This document shows, one piece after another, positions 33,360 through 45,330 of a stretch of DNA of 64,000 nt. The stretch comes from Lentinula raphanica. Lineage: Eukaryota > Basidiomycota > Agaricomycetes > Agaricales > Omphalotaceae. Made by a program: the position numbers and the translations under genes. The stretch covers positions 620,001 through 684,000 of the forward strand of contig JANVFP010000012.1 in NCBI GenBank assembly GCA_027919835.1, read 5' to 3'. Below the pieces are notes generated by a model. The model did not search any database, was not told where the DNA came from, and saw only the letters and a list, made by a program, of their open reading frames with translations. The stretch's first letter is position 1; each line of letters begins with the position of its first letter.

Positions 33360-35798
33360 ATGGACTTCCAGCTCACCTACGGATACGATTACTTCGCATA
33401 TCCCAGCAGCTACAACCTCATTGATTTTTACACTGGCAGCCTGGGCCCGGAAGGTGTGCGTCAGAGTCATAATGCACGATCTCCTAGAGAGGAGCTCACG
33501 ATTACTATTATGCAGATAGATTCCCAAAACTACCAAGCCGATCATGAGGCCAGGAATGAACAGGTCATCCACGGCGGCAACTACTCACAGCAGCAATATC
33601 AATTTGAACGACCTCATTCAAGAGCTTACTCTAATCGCAGCAACCGTGGTGCTGGTAGACGCGAGCATCCGACTTTACAGCCTGATAAAATACCGGTGCC
33701 CAGTTCCGCTTACCTTCATCTCACCGAGCAGCCTTCTACCCGTCTTGCAGATCCAGCACAGGCGCGAAAGCTATTGATTCTCGACTTGAATGGGACCTTA
33801 CTGTACAGGGAACCCAGACTCAGAGATGGTCGTGATCCTTACGCGTCAAATGAGCCGCGTTCGCTACGACCCACGCATCCACGACCGTACATTCAATCTT
33901 TCAAAGCATTCTTGTTCCATCCTTCCACTCGAAAATGGCTGGATACTATGGTTTGGAGCTCTGCGCAGTACCCTAATGTTAAAGATATGGTCGGCCGGTG
34001 TTTTGGCGAAGAACAGGTCAAAGAGTATACAGAGCAAGCGGAGGCTTCCGACGATATGGCAGATAAGACTAGGAGCGAGCACGAAGGGTTAGTGGCCATT
34101 TGGGACCGGAAATTCTTAGGTTTGAGTGAGAGTCAGTACAGTGAGTGTTGATTCTTATCTGCTGCACCCTTTCGAGCTCATTCATTCTCACTAGGATCCA
34201 AATTCCAAACCACGAAAGATCTTGCCAAGCCGTGGGCTCTGTTACCTGTATCTGCATTCTCAGGACCAACGAAAGCACTCTCTGAAGCTTGGGATCAGGT
34301 AGCAAAGGACCTCATCACGGTCGAAAATGCTTCTAATGAGCCCTTCACTGCCGACGATGACCTCCATCTCGAAAACACCTCGTTGCTCGACTCTATGATC
34401 AGAAAGAATCACCTTACCCGAAACGAGGCGCTGGCTCATTCCGGATTCTCGACTATATTACTGGATGACTCGCCTTTGAAGGCTCGAATGCAACCTCACA
34501 ACCACATATGTGTACCCGAATACGAAAGCAAATTTTTTGCGCGAGATACCGAAATCGTGGAAACGCGTGCCAGAGCCGCCAATCTTTCCAGTGAAGACGT
34601 ATCTCCCGTCCAGAGGATTGTCGACGCGTCTACCGAGACTTCCAATTCCGAAGATGTTGCAGCAGCTGGCATTAGGAAACGCAAACGGTCTCGATCACCT
34701 TCTCCTACGACATCCCTCCGCATACAGAAAAAATACAAACATTCGTACTCCGAGAACTTGCCGAAACATCATGATCATATATTGCTTGCCGTCATTGGTC
34801 TTTTGGATGCGCTTAAGCATGAGTCCAATGTTGCAGCTTGGATAAAGGACAAAGGACTATTTGCGACTAATGACGAGGGATATACCGAGCCGATCAGTTT
34901 CGCTGACGACGCGGAAGCTCAAATGATTCTTGGAGGAAAAGACGAGCAGCTCGATGGTCTCTATCAAAACAGTGTACCGGAAGGCATCGATGGCTCTGTG
35001 CACTCAGAGAGGAAGAAGAAAGAACGGTGGAGGAATAGTCGCAAGTCTGGTCGTGACTCTGGTATAACATCAGTGGACTCAGAACAATCTCTCATCGACA
35101 GCAGTATATCCTTCTCGGAATCAGTCGAAGGGGATAGATCCCATGTCGGTGTCTCTGGTAATACCCCGGTCAAGGATGACGATCAGAAGAGTTTTCCATG
35201 TCTATCCCAAAACACAGACCCAACTTCTCGCCCAGCAACACCAGATTTTAGAGATACCGTGAACCAATCAGGAGCGACAACACTACCTTCCACCCCTCCG
35301 AGCGCTAGGCTCAAAAGTGAACTGGCCCGCAAGAGGCACCTACTACCTCGACAGGAGAGACGAAATACTCAGAAACCACTTAGGCAATCCCAACCACCCA
35401 CGCCGAATTTTGTGGACTCTGTCTACCTCTATGGTAGTAGTTCGAATGCTCTTCATCAGTCCAGAGTTAGATCAACCTCGAGTTTGAACTTCACCGCGCG
35501 CGTACCTCGCGATGTCGAGTCTGATTATGACGAAAAAGACATATTTTCCGCTCCTCCTGCGAGCCCTCCAGGTCTTACTGGGAGACAGTTGGATATTGAT
35601 TCAGTAGATGCTCCGTTGAGAGTTCATACCGTCGAACCAATTGAGAATGGAAACCATGTCTCGCCGGTGTCCGTTCCTGATCCCCTTCCTTCGTTGTGGT
35701 ACCAATATCCTTCAGCAAGGTGGCATTGGGTTCGTCGAGGCATCTGCGCATTAAGAGAGTTGGGTTTGGAAATAATACCTGGTGTTGAGACGGACTGA
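33360..35798 (+). CDS. NLI-interacting-factor (FCP1/SCP-type) HAD phosphatase-like protein
   Basis: HAD-superfamily phosphatase-like protein of the FCP1/NIF domain class, possibly acting on phosphoserine in nuclear proteins. Seen: a Gln/Asn-rich N-terminus, then RKLLILDLNGTLLYRE with the catalytic Asp near residue 142. The usual second Asp of DxDGT is Asn here (D-L-N-G-T). Next are RPYIQSFKAFLF and KWLDTMVWSSAQYPNVKDMV (motif II Ser). One intron from 34141 (GTGAGT...CACTAG) leads to KFQTTKDLAKPWALLP and FSTILLDDSPLKARMQPHNH, the motif III DD. A basic stretch RKRKRSRSPSP suggests nuclear import. The rest (about 250 residues) is mostly disordered. About 795 residues. The Asn variant is known among NIF-domain proteins, so loss of activity is not proven. 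Confidence 0.82.
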
Positions 35799-35970
35799 GT
35801 TTTCTGTTCACACCCAGAATCATGTTCGGGCTCAACTTACTTATCGTCAAAATGCTGTCTGAGTGTATGATGTTCTAGTTCATGTAATCGATAATTGCAT
35901 ACAGTATGTCCGGTGTAGATTTAGTGCTATGATTGTTCAAACATGACAAATTCTTGGATGGTACAAATAT

Positions 35971-38641
35971 TCAATGCTGTTCGGCCCTTGCTTTCTCTTC
36001 TAACATTTTGATTCGGTCTTTGACTGAATTACCACCCGTAGAAGCTTTGGGTGAAAGTCGGTCACCAGTAGCCAGACGATCGCTGTAAGACGGAGTAGTG
36101 GTCAATGTATGTGATCTAGCTCGAGTTACAACGTGCCCTAATGGAGCATGTTCAGTCTCTGAAATATATTGTGAGCCTGACGGGGAGAGCATTCCATCGA
36201 GAACGTCTCTCATCAACACACTGCTTGTGGACCGTGAAGGGAGACCAGACATGTTGCTCGAGAGTGGTGGGGTTGGGAGTACCCTAGAACCAAGCTTTGA
36301 ACTTGTCGCGGCGGAGATCGACATTTCGCTCGCTTTTCGAGTGATCTCCGCAAACGGCGATCGCGACTGAGGAATTTCCCCTTCAACCTCATCCAAGATC
36401 TCGACTTCGTCCGGAATCTCTTCCCGAGGGCGAAAGTAGGACCCTGCCGTGGAACTCCTTTGGCGAGTCATTACAGTGGCCTCTTGGGAGGAATCCCGTT
36501 TCCTATCGTATAAGTTACGCTGCCTCGCAGACTGTTCCTGGGTGCTAGCAGTGAATGATTTGGAGCTCGCCAAGGAAGCAGGTGCATTCGCGGCTCCCCT
36601 TGCCTCCCTGTGATCGAGTCTGGTCAGAGAGTGTTCATTCTCATCTTTGGCTTTCAACTTCTGCTGGACTCGTTCTGCAAACGAAGAAGGTCCTCGAGGC
36701 CGTGCAGGCCTTGAATGGCAAGCGCTTCCGGAATCAGATACGGAAATACTAGAATGGGGCGAAGCTAGGAGTGATTCGTCTTGAAGTGGAGGACGGGGGG
36801 TAGAAGTGTCGGCGGGGTCACTGCAGGGTTCGTGTAGCCCATCCTCAGGCATGGATGAATAATATAAATCTGCAAATCGACCGCCACATTCTCCGTACTT
36901 CACATCGATTTTCGCGGCAGTGACAGCTTGTTGAACGAATTCGTCGTTATCGTCTCGAGACATGGCATTACCAAGCTGTCGAGGCTGTGTATTCACATCT
37001 TCCGAGGTGGATGATTGGGAATTCCGCCCTGACATAGATTCATCATCAGTTTCCATATAGACATCTCCTTCGTACTCAGCGTCCGCTGCATCATTCTCCA
37101 AAAGCGGCTCCAATACCCTCCCATAGGACGTGCGAGGCATATAAACATCTTCGTCAAGAATTTCTTCTATTTCACTGGAGGCTGTTCGACCTGATAACTC
37201 GAGACTTTGATCCCCGCGGGGGAAACTAGGAGGGGGATCAATGGAAAGGAAATTGATTATGCGAATTGGTAGTACGACGTGAAGATTGGAGGCTAGTGGG
37301 CCTGCGTTTACAGTGACGCGAATGTTATATGCGACTTCTAAAAGACGCGCACGAGGGATCGTTACAGCGTCCGAGGGTATCAGCAGAAAATGACAAAACT
37401 CGGTGGTTTCCTCCGGACGCACACCGGCCCACCAACCTTTGGCGCTGGCATAACCTCTGGCGTGACCTCTGTCTCCCATCTCAAGCACGCTTTCAGCTAC
37501 TTGTTTCTGAACGGTAGAAGTTTGACACGCGTCTGCGTCGTGTTCGTCAGATCCCTCGACGTCAAGTGACGGATTTGGTTTATATGCAACAGTGGAGCGA
37601 AGCAGAGTCAGAGAGAGATTCTTGATGGTCTTCTTGCTTTTGTTGATGATCCTGACTTTCACGCAGCACTGCTGACCAGCGACCCAATATATGCGGTGCA
37701 AAGTGGCAGTTAGCCCCACTTTTCCACTACCGCCCATGAAGAGAGATTTGGCAGCAGTTTCACGAATCGGTTGTGCTGCCGGAGACAGGATGGCAGAAGG
37801 ATTAAGGCGAGGCCATACTTCGCAATCGCGATAGAAGTGGGCGATTGACCGCCTATCAGTTTCGATCTCTTTGACTTTGACTGAACTAATGCACAAACAG
37901 TCAGACCACACGGTTGAGAATGATCGAAGAATACACGCACATCATCACTATGTATCGTATAGCGATACCAGCATGAGGAGAGTGTATGCCCTTTGGAGTG
38001 CCCTGTCCACCCTCCAGTGCCAGATACATTGAAAATGGAAGCCCATGCGTTCCGTCTTTGACTGCATAGAAACCTTCATTGTCAGGGGGCGAATCGAACA
38101 GAACCTCGGCAGATGGAGAAGCATCGGATAGAGAGACAGACTGCTGGTAGAAGGTATAACGTTTCTCTTCATTTTGGATGCACTCAAAGCCAACGACTCG
38201 AATCTTCCCGTCAGATATGAGTATTGCAGATTCTGATCTTGACCGCGGCCTGATACGAGTTTTGATTATACCGTTGATGTATCCGCCTTGTACGAATATA
38301 TTTGTTTCGGGTACGATATCTACTTCGACGCGTGCCCGAGCTTTGGCTTGTTCAAGAGAGGTAGACTCCACAGAGGACAAGGCTCCAGCAGGAATGATGG
38401 ATGCACCCGGTTTGAGGCGGGCGTTAGAGTTTCCAAGAACAGATCTGAGTTCAGCAGCATTCCGACTAGGCGTGGCATCGGTTGTGAGGAGAGTTCCATG
38501 GCGAGAAAGAGATGCTTTTTCTTGAGAGGTATTGAATGTTTCCGAGTTGAGCGAATCCACGCAAGAGTCCATAGTATGCAGGGATATGTGCGATCCTTCC
38601 TTGAAGCCGGAACTACCATTCCCAGCGTCTAGTTCCACCAT
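35971..38641 (-). CDS. Arrestin-like protein
   Basis: Arrestin-fold protein, possibly an adaptor for ubiquitination and endocytosis of plasma-membrane proteins, as in fungal ART/alpha-arrestins. Seen: the N-terminal arrestin half around ARVEVDIVPETNIFVQGGYI, IISDGKIRVVGFECIQ-like strands and LPFSMYLALEGGQGTPKGIH. An intron (about 37933-37884, GTGCGT...CATTAG) joins RYIVMI to SVKVKEIETDRRS. The C-terminal half has KVGLTATLHRIYWVAGQQCC with VKVRIINKSKKTIKNLSLTL, and HVVLPIRIINFLSIDPPP. A long disordered tail ends in the basic helix SVKDRIKMLEEKARAEQH, with its stop at 35971. No PPxY motif was noticed in the reading, so Rsp5 binding is not shown. About 880 residues. Confidence 0.82.
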
Positions 38642-38917
38642 TGCTTCTCCATTCTCAGCTTGGAGTAAACGACGTCTGCTTTACAGGAGCAGATATTGAG
38701 CGTTCAGGACATTGAGAGTCATTCAAGGCCGCGTCAAGCCCTAGTCCCACCGTAGAGTTAATTTGGGACATGAGAGAGAGAGGGAGAGAAGGTGGATGCA
38801 GTGTTACTGTATGTGAAAGGCTGGTCTAGGTCGGAGTGAGTCAGTGACGGACCACGGTTGGCATAAGCGCTTATATCAGCGCTTAACACCAAATCCAAAG
38901 TCGCGTGACCGTTTCTT

Positions 38918-40057
38918 ATGTCTGTCAAAGTTCACACTCATGGCTCGAATCGCGAAAGACCTATCCAGGCTGAAAAGAAGATTGTCTTCAAAGCTGTATT
39001 CGACAATCCATTCCGGATTAACTGGTAAGACACTGCTCTTCTCATACAAATGCTGTCTACAACCTCACGATTCCTCAAACAGGCCTTCCATCCCTGTTAA
39101 CCTTCAAAACCTACTTCTTGCGCAGACCTTATCTATATTGAACGGTGTCTCCGAGTTTCAACGCTCTCGTCTACTACTGAATAGAAAAGGAAAACAAAAA
39201 CAGTCAGAAGAGAATCGGTCACGAAAACGAAAGCGAAAGAGTGGGATAGACGTGGGAGCCAAAACAAATGACATTCAGAATCTCCCAGCTGTTGCGGCCA
39301 GCTCAGAGTCAGATCCAACATCTTATAATATGCAACTGGAAGCTCCTCTCAGCAATCCTCCCGAAGTTCTTGCACATCTGACTACGGGAATCAATCAAGT
39401 CACCAAACGCCTCGAGGTACTGGTGCGAGCCCGTCGCGGAAGAGTTGAGGACGAAACAACGCTCCCTCAGATTGGGATAGTCCTCGTGTGTCGTGCAGAT
39501 GTCAATCCCCCGATCCTCATAGACCATTTACCGCATCTAGTAGCGGCCTACAACTCTACCAAACCCCCACATCCAATTCTTCTCCTTTCACTCCCGCAAG
39601 GAGCCGAAGTTGCTCTTTCAGAAGCCATGGGCTTACGAAGAGTGGCTGTAATAGCTATCAATGTAAGTCTTCTCTTGTCAGTCATGATTGGTGATTCATG
39701 TTTTCGAAGAGCGATGCTCCAGGTCTTTCGACTATGCTCTCACTCATACCTTCTGCACCGATATTAACTGCTTCCTGGTTGGCGACAAATGCAGCTGTGG
39801 CAGAAGTTAAACGCGCGCAGTCAATCCTCCCTACTCATATCAAGCAGTTGCGCACTACAGCTCCCAAAGACATGAAAACTGCGAAGGAACAAAGAGCTGC
39901 GGGACGAGCTGCAGCAAAAGCAAAGAATAGAGACAAAAAGAAATCTGTGAGACTCGTTCAACCCTCCTCTCTCAGCAACTCAATCTGCACGCTAGGTTGT
40001 GAGTTAGAAGCCCAGGCAGCACTTGAGCTTGAGGGTCCAGCCAATGTCAAAATGTAG
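38918..40057 (+). CDS. POP3: POP3, RNase P/MRP subunit (L7Ae-like fold)
   Basis: Protein subunit of RNase P and RNase MRP, which process pre-tRNA and pre-rRNA in the nucleus. Seen: ATG 38918 gives MSVKVHTHGSNRERPIQAEK and KIVFKAVFDNPFRINW. A 58-bp intron (GTAAGA...AAACAG) joins it to PSIPVNLQNLLLAQTLSIL. A basic, helical insert (RSRKRKRKSG) follows. The L7Ae-like half has HLTTGINQVTKRLEVLVRAR and LPQIGIVLVCRADVNPPILI. A second intron is near 39663-39700 (GTAAGT...), then SDAPGLSTMLSLIPSAPILT. The C-terminal tail is basic, with the stop ending at 40057. An overlapping ATG at 38941 in another frame is not the gene. Confidence 0.85.
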
Positions 40058-40215
40058 TCCGAGTGCGAGAATTGAACGTCAGACGTTAGATATCATTTTT
40101 ATCAACCATTCAAAGCAAAATTGCAGTATGTACATATTGAAACCGTGGTCTGTAACTTTGTGTTATGATCTATGGTCTGTAATACCATGCCAATGCATCT
40201 CTATATCGATCTGTC

Positions 40216-41659
40216 ATGTTCATCGCTATCATTGGCACGCGAGCTTCGGGTTGCTCTACGCTCAAAAACTACCTGATAACGTCGAAAGGATTTACACATA
40301 TTCAACTGGTTCCTTTCAACGAGGTATGGGGATTCGTGATCGTTCATGTAGCCAGGTCAACTCATAACCGTAGCTTTCAGCAAGTTCATCATCTCCTGCC
40401 TTCGCCTACCAACATCCACGAGAAGCTCTGAATGATCACACAATCGACAACGCTGCTAAACATCTGTCTTTCCTTACTTTTGACGCGACACCCTTGCCTT
40501 CACCTTCCACATTCTCTGATGATGATGCCAGAAGCTCTGATACCCAAAACTCACGCGAACATTCACCATTAAACTTCAACACTCCAGCAGAACTTTTGGA
40601 CTATGTGACGCGTAATTGGAGGTCAAACTTTGTCACCACAGAGATACAGACGCGGGAGGTAGCTGAAGTTTTCATCAAGCGACCGTTTTTCATGCTATTA
40701 AGCTTGGATGGGCCATTGCTCGATCGATTTCGGCGTTCAAATAGGTGTGAATGCTGAATCTGCGGTACTCGAATGATGTTGAACTTCTTATGTAGTCCAG
40801 TATCGCTTCAGAACTTCGCAGCTGAAGATGACGAACGACGTTTCGGAAGAACAAACTATTCCCTCAATGAGATGGCAGATTTAGTCAATCTGCGCGTTGT
40901 CAATGACTTTCCTTCAAAATCGGAATTCCACGTACATATCGAGAGCCTCGATCTGCTCAATCCGTTGCATCTAAGGCCTGAATGGGACATGTATTTCATG
41001 GTTGGCCATACCGTCATGCCATCTTGATTTGCTCTGATGTTTTCTCAAGACTCTTGCGTCTCTTGCCTCACAAAGATCAAACTGTATGAAAAGACGCGTA
41101 GGTGCCATATTAGTACGTGACAAACGGATAGTTTCTACTGGGTAAGTCTTTCCTACAGATAGTACCGGCTATCTAATGATGATCCTCGTTCTATAGGTAC
41201 AACGGCACTCCGCGAGGCGTACGCAACTGCAACGAAGGAGGCTGTATTCGTTGTAACAATGGCTCGGAGTTGATTCGCAATAACGAGGAATGCGTCTGTT
41301 TGCATGCAGAAGAAAACGCTCTCCTGGAAGCGGGCAGAGATCGAATTGGACCAGCTACTCTGTACTGCAATACTTGCCCATGCCTGAAATGCACGATCAA
41401 GATCATTCAAACAGGTGTCAATTGTGTTGTTTACAACCTTTCATACAAAGTGTCAGTCCCTTCGACTTCTGATTTATGTGTATTCTTGACATGAGGATAC
41501 AGAGACACAGCATCTGCAAAACTCTTCGCGGAAGCAGGAGTCAAGCTGAGAAGGTTCGATCCTGCACAACATCGTCTATTACCATTTCCACCGAACGAAA
41601 ACTATGATACGAGCACGATTGATATGACATTTGACGAGGAAGCGTCGTTGACTAGATAA
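40216..41659 (+). CDS. DCD1: Deoxycytidylate (dCMP) deaminase
   Basis: Converts dCMP to dUMP, feeding thymidylate synthesis. Seen: ATG 40216 gives FIAIIGTRASGCSTLKNYL, a P-loop-like N-terminal region typical of fungal Dcd1. An intron ends in CCGTAG so that exon 2 reads LSASSSSPAFAYQHPREALN. Then come PAELLDYVTRNWRSNFVTTE, an intron near 40746-40798, and LHLRPEWDMYFM. A further intron near 41000-41045 leads to TLASLASQRSNCMKRRVGAI. The zinc site is CLHAEENALLEAGRDR (His and catalytic Glu) plus CNTCPCLKC (two Cys). The ending has KLRRFDPAQHRLLPFPP and TAA at 41657-41659. The 3' end is only 44 bp from the convergent TTI1 stop. Confidence 0.93.
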
Positions 41660-41703
41660 GAATAAATGCTTCCATTTGTGTAGAGTTCTGATTGCTACGG
41701 ATT

Positions 41704-44700
41704 TTATAGATCTGGTTCGTTCAGAACCGAGGCAATGTTTTGTGACATATCCCAGTTAGGTTGACGCAGGAATTTTGTGGACGTAGAATCTATTTGTCCT
41801 GATGTAGCAGCCAACACTAGCCATACAGCATCTGAATTGACTGCACTCGCAGCAACGTACAAATTTCGAGCGCATTGCTGCAGTTCTTCAGCAGCCTCCG
41901 AATGAAGGAAGCGTCGGAAAGCGATTATGACCTCCCAATTCGAACTATCTTGAGGGTCTACTCCTTTTAACACAGCAGCCATTGTATTGATGATGGAGCG
42001 ATAAAGTCGATGTGAGTGTGTGTAGACAGACTCTGTACCAACACCTCCATGTACCCGATGTGACAAGGCATTTGCATTGCTTGCGGTTTCCAGTTTGGAA
42101 AGCATAGAATGAAAACGAGGCCACACATCGTCCCAAATCCTTCGAAACATGAAACCACCTTTTGCAGTTACAAGAGCCTCTACGAGACCAGCTGCGGCAC
42201 TAGCGACATATACTTCTTCATCAGCTAAGCGATTAAGAATGAAAGGCCAAGCGGAGTGAATAGAGGGCATGAGAACAGATTCAGAAAGGATCGGGACGGA
42301 AGAGCTCAGGAGATTGAGTATGAGAGCACGTATACCAGTGGAACCATGTGTCAAGAAGTAGGTTGAACGTTGGACAATCTGCTTAGTTAGAGCTTGTGAG
42401 GCGGTCAACGGAGGTTCTTCATCCGGCATAACTTCTGGTTCATCTTCAGAACGATCAACACCTTTCCCCTTGTCGGAGCTCTGGTCATTGCCCCAAGCTT
42501 TTCGCGGCGCAGGACCGTAATCCTCGTTGTCTTCCTCCTTTAGTGTTTCATGACGATGGGTATACCAATCAAAGAACATATCGAATTTATCCCGATCAGC
42601 CTGTCCTTGCTTGATTGGCAGCGGTGGTTCATCGCAGTTCTTTGAAAGTTCATCAAGTTTAATGACCTTCATGACTTCGCCTAGCACTTCCACAAGTCCC
42701 TCAACCACTACATCATAGCCATGGTACTCATCCAGTCGGTCAAAGCACTCTTCAACCACGTCTCCCGCACGCTCGACAATGTCGTTGCCCACCAGTCGTA
42801 TCATGACGGTTAAGACTTTGGTAGCATCGATGTCTAGCCACTGCCGACTGAGACGGCGTGACACTGAATCGAGGACGTAGTCGAAATTCGACAAGAGCAA
42901 GTTGGCCGGTGAAGCATATGAAGTGCAAATTGTCACGAAATGGAGTGCCCTAAGCGCGGTTTCCGAGAGGAAAGAGAAAGGCGAAACAAGGCTATGCAGG
43001 ATAGGATATAATGAAGACATGAAGAGCGGACTGAAGCGCGATTCAAGGATCCCAGCGGCGATTGAGATCAGCTGGAGTGAAAGCGCGCTATGAAGCATTG
43101 GTTGGGTTGTGATACGGTCTCCAATGGGTGTGCCTCGGGTGATCTGGAGTGTGTCATGAAGTTTGATCAACCCTTTGATATGTTGAGTTGAAACATCGTC
43201 GTGCTCATCGGGAATTTGCGACGGTGTAGCCAGAAGATCCGCGTCAAGCTTGTCCCAAAGCAGTGATGTACTCTTGACCAAGCCACGAGCCAACTTCTCT
43301 AGCCTTTTGCTTCTGGGTGAGTGTGATGAGATCGTTGTAGGTCCGTCGAACAATGATACACCTGTGATCCCCTCAAGTAGCCTGTAACAACACCACATTC
43401 CGGTAACGGCTCTACGATCTTTTCCCTTTTGGCCGATATTAGCGAACCACTCCACTGAGAAAAGTCCAAGATCACCAGCAGCTCTTCCTAGGGCATGGAA
43501 CATTCGGACAAGGGAGTCATAGGCAGTTGTGGAGGAAACGTTCTTGAGCATAGGCTGGGGAAAGGGAAGCCATGAAGAACCTTCTGGATCACTCTCAAGC
43601 ATCATTTGAGCCGCCGATGTTCGAGTAACAGTAATCGGAGGATCAACGAGCTCTAGAACAGACAACAAACTCCAGCCCCACTTTTCTACACCGCCGTTAG
43701 GACCTAGGAGTTTTCCTATTTCAGTCGCAATAGGATTGGGATTGTTGATGGTGAAGTTGTCCTTTCCGACTAATGCAAGGTGACAAATCGCTTCAATTAT
43801 ACCAGCAACGCGTTCGACTTTGGAATCGTCCTGCGCGGTCAGGAGAGTGGGCAAAGCAGTGAGATCATCTCTAGTTATCCGCAATAGCGTCCGTATCAGA
43901 GAGGGACGAGCTTTGGAAGGAGCTGTGAGAAGGCTCTTTAGTTGACTAGATGCTTCTGTTGAAACGCTGGGGAAGTCTGAAGTGGATAACGAAAGAAGAT
44001 ATGACAGAAGGAGAGGTTGGGCTTGTGGCAATGTTGTCGGAGTGGTGTGTAGTATATGCGCCGAAAATCCAACCAAGGCTATCAGGGCTGAGGGAGTAGG
44101 GTGCTTGATCAGTGGGGATAATGATTTCATGGCAATGATAAGTTGAGAAGAGGTTACGTTGAGCCACGATGGAGTTCGAAGAGTCCCGTACTTGCTTTGC
44201 TCCTGCACTGTTCTTCTCGGTTGTCGCTCCCCGATCAGCTCAGCGAGTTCTTCGATATTGACCACAGATACGACGGCACCTGCCTCGATGCAAGGTTCGT
44301 CTCCGATGCATCTAGATATCACCTCCTGCATCACACGCAACGAATTCGTGACAACAGCACCCTTCGCCCACCCTTTGCTTTCCAGAGCACCCAAGCATAG
44401 TTTACATGTTGCGCTAACCACTCCTGGCAAGACAGAGACCGCAAGGTCATCTGGGAAGTATTTTGAGAGCATGATGAACAGAAGATCGAGCATAACTATT
44501 TGCAGTGATGAGCTAGAACAGTCGGTGGCGAGTAATACGGAATTGAGGGTCTGGCCGAGGATGGGAATAAAAGAAGGTGTCTGAGCATGTATCACGAACA
44601 TATTCATTCGGGATCGAACTTGACTTGGAGTAAGTGGTCCGTCGTCGTTATCCCTGGTTCGGAGGAGAGTCAACAAGCATCGAGCAGCAGCCTCCTTTGT

Positions 44701-45160
44701 CTCGTCAGCACGCGCCTTCCCTTTTCCATTGGTTCCTATGCCTCCAATGACTGATCCGCATAGCATGAAGAGCTGGTCCCAGTCCTTTAACTCCAAATAC
44801 CACCACCAGTCTTCGCATAGGGCGCTCAAGACCATGAAGATCTTTTCAAGTATTTGGTCTGGGATAGCGATGGAATCGTTACGATTGAGCAGGGTATAGA
44901 TTGGAAAGAAGACATATTTGATAGTCGCATGATTCAAGGAGTATCCGGAAGATTGTATATCGTGTAGAAGGTCCAAGAGCTCGCTCAAAAGCCTCGAAAC
45001 CGTCGGCACAGACGACGCGTTCAAGGAAGACGTGCCCATCAATGGTACACATACTGTTTTAAGCTGAGGAATGTCAGATATCCATGTTATCTGAGTGTAG
45101 CATAGACGTCCTCACCCGTTTGAACACTGGTTGGGATTGTTCGTGGTCAGACGCGTTCAT
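41704..45160 (-). CDS. TTI1: TTI1, TTT complex subunit (TELO2-interacting protein 1)
   Basis: HEAT-repeat co-chaperone that with TELO2 and TTI2 stabilises PIKK kinases (TOR, ATM, ATR). Seen: a small first exon from ATG 45160 (MNASDHEQSQPVFKRLK across an intron GTGAGG...CCTCAG) joined to TVCVPLMGTSSLNA. One very long exon of over 1100 codons follows. Family blocks are TIKYVFFPIYTLLNRND, EDWWWYLELKDWDQLFMLCG and KYGTLRTPSWLNVTSSQL. Late ones are LEDEEVYVAS-like repeats and RRIWDDVWPRFHSMLSKLET. Stop TAA at 41704-41706. Repeated alpha-helical pairs cover most of the length. The short first exon fixes the start; starting in the long exon alone would lose about 20 residues. Confidence 0.9.
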
Positions 45161-45330
45161 GAGTGATCACGTAAACAAATACTATTGTTCTGTTTCCCGG
45201 ACTGCCACCATGTCGCACGAATAAGATCTTCGGCCTATGAAAACTCTGTCATTATTTCTTTCAAGAAACTAGCTTTCTGTTTTCCTGCACTGCGATAGAT
45301 ACATTATATCTTCACCTAATATTCCGCGCC

